Positions 50,927-63,900 of a stretch of DNA of 64,000 nt are shown piece by piece. The DNA comes from Urechis unicinctus. Its lineage: Eukaryota; Annelida; Polychaeta; Xenopneusta; Urechidae. Location: contig JAXDRA010001021.1 in the NCBI GenBank assembly GCA_034190875.2, positions 1 to 64,000 on the forward strand, read 5' to 3'. The stretch's first letter is position 1. Each line of letters opens with the position of its first letter. A model generated the notes under the pieces. The model was not told the origin of the DNA. It searched no databases and saw nothing but the letters and a program-made list of their open reading frames with translations. The translations under genes and the position numbers were made by a program.

Positions 50927-51766
50927 CACTGACATCATCGTGCCCTTTATATAATGTTCACTACAATGAAATCATCGTCCGCTTTATATAGAGTTCACTA
51001 CATTGACATCTCAGTCAGCTGTATATAAAGTTCTATACACTAAAATTATCTTCCCGCTGTTATAGAGTTCGCAACACTGACATCATCGTACGCTGTATAT
51101 AGAGTACACAACGTTGACATTTCAGAAAGCTGTATATAAAGTTTGCTACACTGACATCATCGTCCGCTGTACATAGAGATCACTACATTGACATCTCAGT
51201 CAGCTGTATATGGAGTTCGCTACGCTGACATCATCGTCCGCTGTAAATAGAGTTCGCTACACTAACATCCTCGTCCGTTGTATATACAGTCTACTACATT
51301 GACATCTCAGTCAGCTGTATATGGAGTTCGCAACGCTGACATCATTGTCCGCTGTATATAGAGTTTACATTGACATTTCAGTCAGCTGTATATATAGTTC
51401 GCTACACTGACATCATCGTCCGCTTTATGTAGAGTTCGCAACACTGACATCATCGTACGCTGTATATAGAGTACACAACGTTGACATTTCAGAAAGCTGT
51501 ATATAAAGTTTGCTACACTGACATCATCGTCCGCTGTACATAGAGATCACTACATTGACATCTCAGTCAGCTGTATATGGAGTTCGCTACGCTGACATCA
51601 TCGTCCGCTGTAAATAGAGTTCGCTACACTAACATCCTCGTCCGTTGTATATACAGTCTACTACATTGACATCTCAGTCAGCTGTATATGGAGTTCGCAA
51701 CGCTGACATCATTGTCCGCTGTATATAGAGTTTACATTGACATTTCAGTCAGCTGTATATAGAGTT
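50927..51766 (+). repeat. Tandem 367-bp duplication and flanks
   Basis: The variant GCAACACTGACATCATCGTA occurs at 51071 and 51438. The block between them (with ACACAACGTTGAC, CATCCTCGTCCG and CAGTCTACTAC) is repeated almost unchanged up to about 51760. 367 = 9 x 37 + 34. The homologous place near 59890 has only one copy. Confidence 0.83.
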
Positions 51767-52639
51767 CGATACACTAACATCATCGTCCGCTGTACATAGA
51801 GTTTACATTGACATCTCAGTCACCTGTATATAGAGTTCGCTACACTAACATCATCGTCTGCTGTATGTAGAGTTCGCTATACTGACATCATCGTCCGCTG
51901 AATATAGAGTTCGCTATATTGTCATCTCAGTCCGCTGTATATAAAGTTCGCTACGCTGACATCATTGTCCTCTGTATATAGAGTTCTCTAAAATTAACAT
52001 CTCAGTCGGCTGTATATGAAGTTCGCTAGGCATACATCATAGTCGGCTGTACATAGAGTTCGCTACACTAACATCATCGTTCGCTGTATATAGAGTTCGC
52101 TACACAGATATCATCCTCCGTTGTATATAGAATTCGCTACATTGACATTTCAGTAAGCTGTATATAGAGTTCGCTACATTATGATCATCGTCTGCTGTAT
52201 GTAGAGTTCGCTATACTGACATCATCGTCCGCTGAATATAGAGTTAGCTAAATTGACATCTCAGTCCGCTGTATATAAAGTTCGCTACGCTGACATCAAT
52301 TTACGCTGTATATAGAGTTCTCTACATTAACATCTCAGTCGGCTGTATATGAAGTTCGCTACGCTGACAACATCGTCCGCTGTATATAGAGTTTACATTG
52401 ACATCTCAGTCAGATGTATAAGGAGTTCGTTAATCTGACATCATCGTCCGCTGGATATAGAGTTCACTACATTGACATTTCAGTCAGTTGTATATAGAGT
52501 TCGCTACAATGACATCATCGTCCGCTGTATGTAGAGTTCACCACGCTGACATCATCATGCGCTGTATATAGAGTTCACTACGCAGCATCTCAGTCAGCTG
52601 TATATAGAGTACAATACGTTGACATCATCGTCCGCTGTA

Positions 52640-54625
52640 CATAGAGTTCGCTACACTGACATCATCGTGCGCTTTATATAATGTTCACTACAATGACATC
52701 ATCGTCCGCTTTATATAGAGTTCACTACATTGACATCTCAGTCAGCTGTATATGAAGTTCGCTACGCTGACGTCATCGTCCGCTGTATATAGAGTTCGCT
52801 ACACTGACATCATCGTCCGCTGTATATAGAGTACACAACGTTGACATTTCAGAAAGCTGTATATTAAGTTTGCTACACTGACATCATCGTCCGCGGTATA
52901 TAGAGTTCACTACATAGACATCTCAGTCAGCTGTATATGGAGTTCACTAAGCTGATATCATTGTCAGCTGTATATAGAGTTCGCAACGCTGATATCATAT
53001 TCCGCTCTATTTGGAGTTCACTACATTGACATCTCAGTCAGCTGTATATAAAGTTCGCTACACTAACATCATCGTCCGCTGTTGATCGAGTTCTCTACAC
53101 TGACATCATTGTCCGCTGCATATAGAGTACCCTACGTTGATATTACAGTCAGTTGTATATATAGTTCGCTACACTGACATCATCGTCCGCTTTATGTAGA
53201 GTTCACCACACTGACATCATCGTGTGCTGTTTATAGAGTTCACTACGCAGATATCTCAGACATCTGTATATAGAGTACACTACGTTGACATCATCGTCCG
53301 CTGTATATAGAGTTCGCTACACTGACATCATAGTGCGCTGTATAAAATGTTCACTACACTGACATCATCGTCCGCTGTATATAGAGTTCACTACATTGAC
53401 ATCTCAGTCAGCTGTATATGAAGTTCGCTACGCTGACGTCATCGATCGCTTTATATAGAGTTTACATTGACATCTCAGTCAGCTGTATAGAGAGTTCGCT
53501 AATCTGACATCATCGTCCGCTGTATATAGAGTTCACTACATTGACATTTCAGTCAGCTGTATATAGAGTTCGCTACACTAACATCATCATCCGCTGTATA
53601 TAGAGTTTACATTGACATCTCAGTCACCTGTATATAGAGTTCGCTACACTGACATCATCGTGCGCTTTATATAATGTTCACTACAATGACATCATCGTCC
53701 GCTTTATATAGAGTTCACTACATTGACATCTCAGTCAGCTGTATATAAAGTTCGCTACGCTGACGTCATCGTCCGCTGTATATAGAGTTCGCTACACTGA
53801 CATCATCGTCCGCTGTATATAGAGTACACAACGTTGACAATTCAGAAAGCTGTATATTAAGTTTGCTACACTGACATCATCGTCCGCGGTATATAGAGTT
53901 CACTACATAGATATCTCAGTCAGCTGTATATGGAGTTCACTAAGCTGATATCATTGTCAGCTGTATATAGAGTTCGCTACGCTGATATCATATTCCGCTC
54001 TATTTAGAGTTCACTACATTGACATCTCAGTCAGCTGTATATAAAGTTCGCTACACTAACATCATCGTCCGCTGTTGATCGAGTTCCCTACACTGACATC
54101 ATTGTCCGCTGCATATAGAGTACCATACGTTGATATTTCAGTCAGCTGTATATATAGTTCGCTACACTGACATCATCGACCGCTTTATGTAGAGTTCACC
54201 ACACTGACATCATCGTGTGCTGTATATAGAGTTCACTACGCAGACATCTCAGTCATCTGTATATAGAGTACACTACGTTGACATCATCGTCCGCTGTATA
54301 TAGAGTTCGCTACACTGACATCATAGTGCGCTGTATAAAATGTTCACTACACTGACATCATCGTCCGCTGTATATAGAGTTCACTACATTGACATCTCAG
54401 TCAGCTGTATATGAAGTTCGCTACGCTGACGTCATCGTCCGCTTTATATAGAGTTTACATTGACATCTCAGTCAGCTGTATAGAGAGTTCGCTAATCTGA
54501 CATCATCGTCCGCTGTATATAGAGTTCACTACATTGACATTTCAGTCAGCTGTATATAGAGTTCGCTACACTAACATCATCATCCGCTGTATATAGAGTT
54601 TACATTGACATCTCAGTCACCTGTA
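52640..54625 (+). repeat. Nested 993-bp tandem pair
   Basis: The CCGCGG variant lies at 52891 and 53884, 993 bp apart, which equals 25 x 37 + 2 x 34. Around both, the order of variants is the same: TATAATGTTCAC, TGACGTCA, ACACAACGTTGAC, CTACATAGA, CTAAGCTGATATC, then GTTGATCGAG and onward. The right-hand relative at 62115 has only one copy. Edges are approximate. Confidence 0.82.
52785..52821 (+). repeat. Canonical type A monomer (37 bp)
   Basis: This is an exact consensus copy of the CpG-containing monomer type. It starts GTATATAGAG, has TTCGCTACAC in the middle and ends TGACATCATC then GTCCGCT. It contains three CpG sites (TTCG, ATCG and CCGCT). The junction with the next unit reads CGCTG. 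Type A monomers occur singly or in pairs before a type B unit. Confidence 0.95.
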
Positions 54626-55903
54626 TATAGAGTTCGCTACACTGATATCATCGTGCGCTTTATATAATGTTCACTACAATGACATCATCGTCCGCTTTAT
54701 ATAGAGTTCACTACATTAACATCTCAGTCAGCTGTATATAAAGTTCGAAACGCTAACATTATCGTCCGCTGTTTATAGAGTTTGCTACACTGACATCATC
54801 TTCCGCTGTATTTAGAGATCACTACATTGACATCTCAGTCAGCTGTATATGGAGTTCGCTACACTGACATCATCGTCCGCTGTATATAGAGTTCACTACA
54901 TTGACATCTCAGTCAGCTGTATATGAAGTTCGCTACGCTGACTTCATCGACCGCTGTATTTAGAGTTTACATTGACATCTCAGTCAGCTGTATAGAGAGT
55001 TCGCTAATCTGACATCATCGTCCGCTGTATATAGAGTTCACTACATTGACATTTCAGTCAGCTGTATATATAGTGCGCTACACTAACATCATCGTCCGCT
55101 GTATATAGAGTTTACATTGACATCTCAGTCAGCTGTATATGGAGTTCGCTACACTGATATCATCGTCCGTTGTATATAGAGTTCACTACATTGACATCTC
55201 AGTAAGCTGTATATAGAGTTCGCTACATTGATCATATGAAGTTAGCTACGCTGAAATCATCGTGCGCTGTATATAGAGTTCACTACACTGACATCATCGT
55301 GCGCTGTATATAGAGTTCACTACATTGACATCTTAGTCAGCTGTATATAAAGTTCGCTACACTAGCATCATCGTCCGCTATTGATCGAGTTCCCTACACT
55401 GACATCATCGTCCGCTGTATATAGAGTACCCTACGTTGATATTTCAGTTAGCTGTATATATAGTTCGCTACACTGACATCATCGTCCGCTTTATGTAGAG
55501 TTCACCACACTGACATCATCGTCCGCTGTATATACAGTTTACATTGACATCTCAGTCAGCTGTATAGAGAGTTCGCTAATCTGACATCATCGTCCGCTGT
55601 ATATAGAGTTCGCTACATTGACATCTCAGTAAGCTGTATATAGAGTTCGCTACACTAACATCATCGTCTGCTGTACGTAGAGTTCGCTATACTGACATCA
55701 TCGTCCGCTGAATATAGAGTTCGCTATATTGACATCTCAGTCCGCTATATATAAAGTTCGCTATGCTGACATCATTGTCCTCTGTATATAGAGTTCTCTA
55801 CATTAAACATCTCAGTCGGCTGTACATGATGTTCGCTAAGCTGACATCATAGTCGGCTGTACATAGAGTTCGCTACACTAACATCATCGTCCGCAGTATA
55901 TAG

Positions 55904-57859
55904 AGTTCGCTACACAGATATTATCGTCCGCTGTATATAGAGTTTACATTGACATCTCAGTCAGATGTATAGAGAGTTCGCTAATCTGACATCATCGTCC
56001 GCTGTATATAGAGTTCACTACATTGACATTTCAGTCAGTTGTATATAGAGTTCGCTACAATGACATCATCGTCCGCTGTATGTAGAGTTCACCACGCTGA
56101 CATCATCATGCGCTGTATATAGAGTTCACTACGCAGCATCTCAGTCAGCTGTATATGAAGTTCGCTACGCTGACATCATCGTCCGCTGTTTATAGAGTTC
56201 GCTACACTGACATCATCGTCCGCTGTATTTAGAGATCACTACATTGACATCTCAGTCAGCTGTATATGGAGTTCGCTACGCTGACATCATCGTCCGCTGT
56301 AAATAGAGTTCACCACACTAACATCATCGTCCGTTGTATATACAGTTCACTACATTGACATCTCAGTCAGCTGTATATGAAGTTCGCAACGCTGACATCA
56401 TTGTCCGCTGTATATAGAGTTTACATTGACATTTCAGTCAGCTGTATATAGAGTACACTACGTTGACTTCATCGTCTGCTGTATGCAGAGTTCACTTTAT
56501 TCACATAATTGTCAGCCGTATATTGACTACACTACACTGACATTATAGTCAGCTGTATATAAAGTTCGCTGAATTGACATCATTGTCAGCTGTATATAGA
56601 GTTCGCTACACTAACATGATAGTCCGCTGTTGATCGAGTTCCCTACACTGACATCATCGTCCGCTGTATATAGAGTTCACTACATTGACATCTCAGTCAG
56701 CTGTATATAGAATACACTAGGTTGACATCATCGTCCGCTGTATATAGAGATCGCTACACTGACATCATCGTGCGCTGTATAAAATGTTCACTACACTGAC
56801 ATCATCGTCCGCTGTATATAGAGTTCACTACATTGACATCTAAGTCAGCTGTATATGAAGTTCGCTACGCTGACTTCATCGTCCGCTGTATTTAGAGTTT
56901 ACATTGACATCTCAGCCAGCTGTATAGAGAGTTCGCTTATCTGACATCATCGTCCGCTGTATATAGAGTTCACTACATTGACATCATCGTGCGCTTTATA
57001 TAATGTTCACTACAATGAAATCATCGTCCGCTTTATATAGAGTTCACTACATTAACATCTCAGTCAGCTGTATATAAAGTTCGCTGATTTGACATCATTG
57101 TCAGCTGTATATAGAGTTCGCTACACTAATATCATCGTCCGCTGTATATAGAGTACCCTACGTTGATATTTCAGTCAGCTGTATAAATAGTTCGCTACAC
57201 TGACATCATCGTCCGCTTTATGTAGAGTTCACCACACTGACATCATCGTGTGCTGTATATAGAGTTCACTACGCAGACATCTCAGTCAGCTATATATAAA
57301 GTTCGCTACACTGATATCATCGTCCGCTGTATATAGAGTTTGCTACATTGACATCTCAGTAAGCTGTATATAGAGTTCGCTACACTAACATCATCGTCTG
57401 CTGTATGTAGAGTTCGCTATACTGACATCATCGTCCGCTGAATATAGAGTTCGCTATATTGACATCTCAGTCCGCTGTATATAAAGTTCGCTACGCTGAC
57501 ATCAATTTACGCTGTATATAGAGTTCTCTACATTAACATCTCAGTCGGCTGTATATGAAGTTCGCTAGGCTGACAACATCGTCCGCTGTATATAGAGTTT
57601 ACGTTGACATCTCAGTCAGATGTATAGAGAGTTCGCTTATCTGACATCATCTTCCGCTGTATATAGAGTTCACTACATTGACATTTCAGTCAGTTGTATA
57701 TAGAGTTCGCTACAATGACATCATCGTCCGTTGTATGTAGAGTTCACCACGCTGACATCATCATGTGCTGTATATAGAGTTCACTACGCAGCATCTCAGT
57801 CAGCTGTATATAGAGTACAAAACGTTGACATCATCGTCCGCTGTACATAGAGTTCGCTA
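55904..57859 (+). repeat. Satellite segment linking the two large duplicates
   Basis: The segment contains the TTATTCACATAATTG landmark at 56497 and ACAATGAAAT at 57012 (next at 57896, 884 bp on). Monomers are in register. I could not assign it to a single HOR family; it combines HOR-II-type order (55.9-56.9 kb) with HOR-VI-type order (57.0 kb onward). Confidence 0.75.
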
Positions 57860-59739
57860 CACTGACATCATCGTGCGCTTTATATAATGTTCACTACAAT
57901 GAAATCATCGTCCGCTTTATATAGAGTTCACTACATTAACATCTCAGTCAGCTGTATATAAAGTTCGCTGAATTGACATCATTGTCAGCTGTATATAGAG
58001 TTCGCTACACTAATATCATCGTCCGCTGTATATAGAGTACCCTACGTTGATATTTCAGTCAGCTGTATATATAGTTCGCTACACTGACATCATCGTCCGC
58101 TTTATGTAGAGTTCACCACACTGACATCAACGTGTGCTGTATATAGAGTTCACTACGCAGACATCTCAGTCAGCTGTATATAGATTACACTAGGTTGATA
58201 TCATCGTCCGCTGTATATAGAGTTCGCTACACTGACATCATCGTGCGCAGTATAAAATGTTCACTACACTGACATCATCGTCCGCTGTATATAGAGTTCA
58301 CTACATTGACATCTCAGTCAGCTGTATATAAAATTCGCTACACTAACATCATCGTCCGCTGTTGATCGAGTTTCCTACACTGACATCATCGTCCGCTGTA
58401 TATAGAGTACCCTACGTTAATATATCAGTCAGCTGTATATATAGTTCGCTACACTGACATCATCGTCCGCTTTATGTAGAGTTCACCACACTGACATCAT
58501 CGTGTGCTGTTTATAGAGTTCACTACGCAGACACCTCAGTCATCTGTATAATGAGTACACTACGTTGACATCATCATCCGCTGTATATAGAGTTCGCTAC
58601 ACAGACATCATTCTGCGCTGTATAAAATGTTCACTACACTGACATCATCGTCCGCTGTATATAGAGTTCACTACATTGACATCTCAGTCAGCTGTATATA
58701 AAGTTCGCTACGCTGACGTCATCGTCCGCTGTATATAGAGTTTACATTGACATCTTAGTCAGCTGTATAGAGAGTTCGCTAATCTGTCATCATCGTCCGC
58801 TGTATATAGAGTTCACTACATTGACATTTCAGTCAGCTGTATATAGAGTTCGCTACACTGATATCATCGTCCGCTGTATATAGAGTTTGCTACATTGACA
58901 TCTCAGTAAGCTGTATATAGAGTTCGCTACACTAACATCATCGTCTGCTGTATGTAGAGTTCGCTATACTGACATCATCGTCCGCTGAATATAGAGTTCG
59001 CTATATTGACATCTCTGTCCGCTGTGTATAAAATTCGCTACGCTGACATCATTGTCCTCTGTATATAGAGTTCTCTACATTAACATCTCAGTCGGCTGTA
59101 TATGAAGTTCGCTAGGCTGACATCATAGTCGGCTGTACATAGAGTTCGCTACATTAACATCATCGTCCGCTGTATATAGAGTTCGCTACACAGATATCAT
59201 CGTCCGCTGTATATAGAGTTCGCTACATTGACATTTCAGTAAGCTGTATATAGAGTTCGCTTCATTAAGATCATCGTCTGCTGTATGTAGAGTTCGCTAT
59301 ACTGACATCATCGTCCTCTGAATATAGAGTTAGATAAATTGACATATCAATCCGCTGTATATAAAGATCGCTACGCTGACATCAATTTACGCTGTATATA
59401 GAGTTCTCTACATTAACATCTCAGTCGGCTGCATATTAAGTTCGCTACGCTGACAACATCGTCCGCTGTATATAGAGTTTACGTTGACATCTCAGTCAGA
59501 TGTATAGAGAGTTCGCTAATCTGACATCATCTTCCGCTGTATATAGAGTTCACTACATTGACATTTCAGTCAGTTGTATATAGAGTTCGCTACAATGACA
59601 TCATCGTCCGTTGTATGTAGAGTTCGCCACGCTGACATCATCATGCGCTGTATATAGAGTTCACTACGCAGCATCTCAGTTAGCTGTATATAGAGTACAA
59701 AACGTTGACATCATCGTCCGCTGTACATTGAGTTCGCTA
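57860..59739 (+). repeat. HOR-VI copy 3 (1880 bp)
   Basis: ACAATGAAAT lies at 57896 and 59776. The copy has the 370-bp segment of copy 1, lacks the 148-bp segment as copy 2 does, and has lost 71 bp (37 + 34) near 58850, where copies 1 and 2 carry GAGCTC. The sum 1582 + 370 - 71 = 1881 agrees with the measured length within one base. Confidence 0.82.
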
Positions 59740-60916
59740 CACTGACATCATCGTGCCCTTTATATAATGTTCACTACAATGAAATCATCGTCCGCTTTAT
59801 ATAGAGTTCACTACATTGACATCTCAGTCAGCTGTATATAAAGTTCTATACACTAAAATTATCTTCCCGCTGTTTATAGAGTTCGCAACACTGACATCAT
59901 CGTACGCTGTATATAGAGTACACAACGTTGACATTTCAGAAAGCTGTATATAAAGTTTGCTACACTGACATCATCGTCCGCTGTACATAGAGATCACTAC
60001 ATTGACATCTCAGTCAGCTGTATATGGAGTTCGCTACGCTGACATCATCGTCCGCTGTAAATAGAGTTCGCTACACTAACATCCTCGTCCGTTGTATATA
60101 CAGTCTACTACATTGACATCTCAGTCAGCTGTATATGAAGTTCGCAACGCTGACATCATTGTCCGCTGTATATAGAGTTTACATTGACATTTCAGTCAGC
60201 TGTATATAGAGTACACTACGTTGACATCATCGTCTGCTGTATGCAGTGTTCACTTTATTCACATAATTGTCAGCCGTATATTGACTACGCTACACTGACA
60301 TTATAGTCAGCTGTATATAAATTTTGCTGAATTGACATCATTGTCAGCTGTATATAGAGATCGCTACACTAACATCATCGTCCGCTGTTGATCGAGTTCC
60401 CTACACTGACATCATCGTCCGCTGTATATAGAGTTCACTACATAGACATCTCAGTCAGCTGTATATAGAGTTCGCTACGCTGATATCATATTCCGCTCTA
60501 TTTAGAGTTCACTACATTGACATCTCAGTCAGCTGCATATAAAGTTCGCTACACTAACATCATCGTCCGCTGTTGATCGAGTTCCCTACCCTGACATCAT
60601 TGTCCGCTTCATATAGAGTACCCTACGTTGATATTTCAGTCAGCTGTATATATAGTTCGCTACACTGACATCATCGTCCGCTTTATGTAGAGTTCACCAC
60701 ACTGACATCATCGTGTGCTGTTTATAGAGTTCACTACGCAGATATCTCAGACATCTGTATATAGAGTACACTACGTTGACATCATCGTCCGCTGTATATA
60801 GAGTTCACTACATTGACATCTCAATCAGCTGTATATGAAGTTCGCTACGCTGACGTCATCGTCCGCTGTATATAGAGTTCACTACATTGACATTTCAGTC
60901 AGCTGTATATAGAGTT
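59740..60916 (+). repeat. Satellite segment between HOR-VI copy 3 and the right large duplicate
   Basis: The left part matches 50.93-51.36 kb at an offset of 8813 bp (TTCTATACAC at 59844 and 51031). The right part, with TTATTCACATAATTG at 60255 and CATATTCCGCTC near 60487, is not present at the equivalent place on the left. Confidence 0.77.
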
Positions 60917-63900
60917 CGATACACTAACATCATCGTCCGCTGTACATAGAGTTTACATTGACATCTCAGTCACCTGTATATAGAGTTCGCTACACTGATA
61001 TCATCGTCCGCTGTATATAGAGTTCGCTACATTGACATCTCAGTAAGCTGTATATAGAGTTCGCTACACTAACATCATCGTCTGCTGTATGTAGAGTTCG
61101 CTATACTGACATCATCGTCCGCTGAATATAGAGTTCGCTATATTGTCATCTCAGTCCGCTGTATATAAAGTTCGCTACGCTGACATCACTGTCCTCTGTA
61201 TATAGAGTTCTCTAAAATTAACATCTCAGTCGGCTGTATATGAAGTTCGCTAGGCAGACATCATAGTCGGCTGTACATAGAGTTCGCTACACTAACATCA
61301 TCGTTCGCTGTATATAGAGTTCGCTACACAGATATCATCCTCCGTTGTATATAGAATTCGCTACATTGACATTTCAGTAAGCTGTATATAGAGTTCGCTA
61401 CATTATGGTCATCGTCTGCTGTATGTAGAGTTCGCTATACTGACATCATCGTCCGCTGAATATAGAGTTAGCTAAATTGACATCTCAGTCCGCTGTATAT
61501 AAAGTTCGCTACGCTGACATCAATTTACGCTGTATATAGAGTTCTCTACATTAACATCTCAGTCGGCTGTATATGAAGTTCGCTACGCTGACAACATCGT
61601 CCGCTGTATATAGAGTTTACATTGACATCTCAGTCAGATGTATAGAGAGTTCGCTAATCTGACATCATTGTCCGCTGGATATAGAGTTCACTACATTGAC
61701 ATTTCAGTCAGTTGTATATAGAGTTCGCTACAATGACATCATCGTCCGCTGTATGTAGCGTTCACCACGCTGACATCATCATGCGCTGTATATAGAGTTC
61801 ACTACGCAGCATCTCAGTCAGCTGTATATAGAGTACAATACGTTGACATCATCGTCCGCTGTACATAGAGTTCGCTACACTGACATCATCGTGCGCTTTA
61901 TATAATGTTCACTACAATGACATCATCGTCCGCTTTATATAGAGTTCACTACATTGACATCTCAGTCAGCTGTATATGAAGTTCGCTACGCTGACGTCAT
62001 CGTCCGCTGTATATAGAGTTCGCTACACTGACATCATCGTCCGCTGTATATAGAGTACACAACGTTGACATTTCAGAAAGCTGTATATTAAGTTTGCTAC
62101 ACTGACATCATCGTCCGCGGTATATAGAGTTCACTACATAGACATCTCAGTCAGCTGTATATGGAGTTCACTAAGCTGATATCATTGTCAGCTGTATATA
62201 GAGTTCGCTACGCTGATATCATATTCCGCTCTATTTAGAGTTCACTACATTGACATCTCAGTCAGCTGTATATAAAGTTCGCTACACTAACATCATCGTC
62301 CGCTGTTGATCGAGTTCCCTACACTGACATCATTGTCCGCTGCATATAGAGTACCATACGTTGATATTTCAGTCAGCTGTATATATAGTTCGCTACACTG
62401 ACATCATCGTCCGCTTTATGTAGAGTTCACCACACTGACATCATCGTGTGCTGTTTATAGAGTTCACTACGCAGATATCTCAGTCATCTGTATATAGAGT
62501 ACACTACGTTGACATCATCGTCCGCTGTATATAGAGTTCGCTACACTGACATCATAGTGCGCTGTATAAAATGTTCACTACACTGACATCATCGTCAGCT
62601 GTATATAGAGTTCACTACATTGACATCTCAGTCAGCTGTATATGAAGTTCGCTACGCTGACGTCATCGTCCGCTTTATATAGAGTTTACATTGACATCTC
62701 AGTCAGCTGTATAGAGAGTTCGCTAATCTGACATCATCTTCCGCTGTATATAGAGTTCACTACATTGACATTTCAGTCAGCTGTATATAGAGTTCGCTAC
62801 ACTAACCTCATCATCCGCTGTATATAGAGTTTACATTGACATCTCAGTCACCTGTATATAGAGTTCGCTACACTGATATCATCGTGCGCTTTATATAATG
62901 TTCACTACAATGACATCATCGTCCGCTTTATATAGAGTTCACTACATTAACATCTCAGTCAGCTGTATATAAAGTTCGAAACGCTAACATTATCGTCCGC
63001 TGTTTATAGAGTTTGCTACACTGACATCATCTTCCGCTGTATTTAGAGATCACTACATTGACATCTCAGTCAGCTGTATATGGAGTTCGCTACACTGACA
63101 TCATCGTCCGCTGTATATAGAGTTCACTACATTGACATCTCAGTCAGCTGTATATGAAGTTCGCTACGCTGACTTCATCGTCCTCTGTATTTAGAGTTTA
63201 CATTGACATCTCAGTCAGCTGTATAGAGAGTTCGCTTAATCTGACATCATCGTCCGCTGTATATAGAGTTCACTACATTGACATTTCAGTCAGCTGTATA
63301 TATAGTGCGCTACACTAACATCATCGTCCGCTGTATATAGAGTTTAAATTGACATCTCAGTCAGCTGTATATGGAGTTCGCTACACTGATATCATCGTGC
63401 GCTGTATATAGAGTTCACTACATTGACATCTTAGTCAGCTGTATATAAAGTTCGCTACACTAGCATCATCGTCCGCTATTGATCGAGTTCCCTACACTGA
63501 CATCATCGTCCGCTGTATATAGAGTACCCTACGTTGATATTTCAGTTAGCTGTATATATAGTTCGCTACACTGACATCATCGTCCGCTTTATGTAGAGTT
63601 CACCACACTGACATCATCGTCCGCTGTATATACAGTTTACATTGACATCTCAGTCAGCTGTATAGAGAGTTCGCTAATCTGACATCATCGTCCGCTGTAT
63701 ATAGAGTTCGCTACATTGACATCTCAGTAAGCTGTATATAGAGTTCGCTACACTAACATCATCGTCTGCTGTACGTAGAGTTCGCTATACTGACATCATC
63801 GTCCGCTGAATATAGAGTTCGCTATATTGACATCTCAGTCCGCTATATATAAAGTTCGCTATGCTGACATCATTGTCCTCTGTATATAGAGTTCTCTACA

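Larger units (their letters stand above)
51767..55903 (+). repeat. Large duplication, left member, with a nested 993-bp tandem repeat
   Basis: This block matches 60917 to the window end. The offset is 9150 bp at the start, 9224 bp between about 51.9 and 53.0 kb, 8231 bp from about 53.8 kb, and 8097 bp near 55.8 kb. The steps correspond to 74 bp missing here near 51.83 kb, a 993-bp tandem duplication present only here, and about 134 bp extra near 55.2 kb. Confidence 0.83.

Noticed and set aside
52785-52821. CENP-B box
   Set aside because: TTCGCTACAC matches the first part of the TTCGNNNNA pattern, but the required CGGG that should follow reads GACA. No monomer variant I saw restores it.
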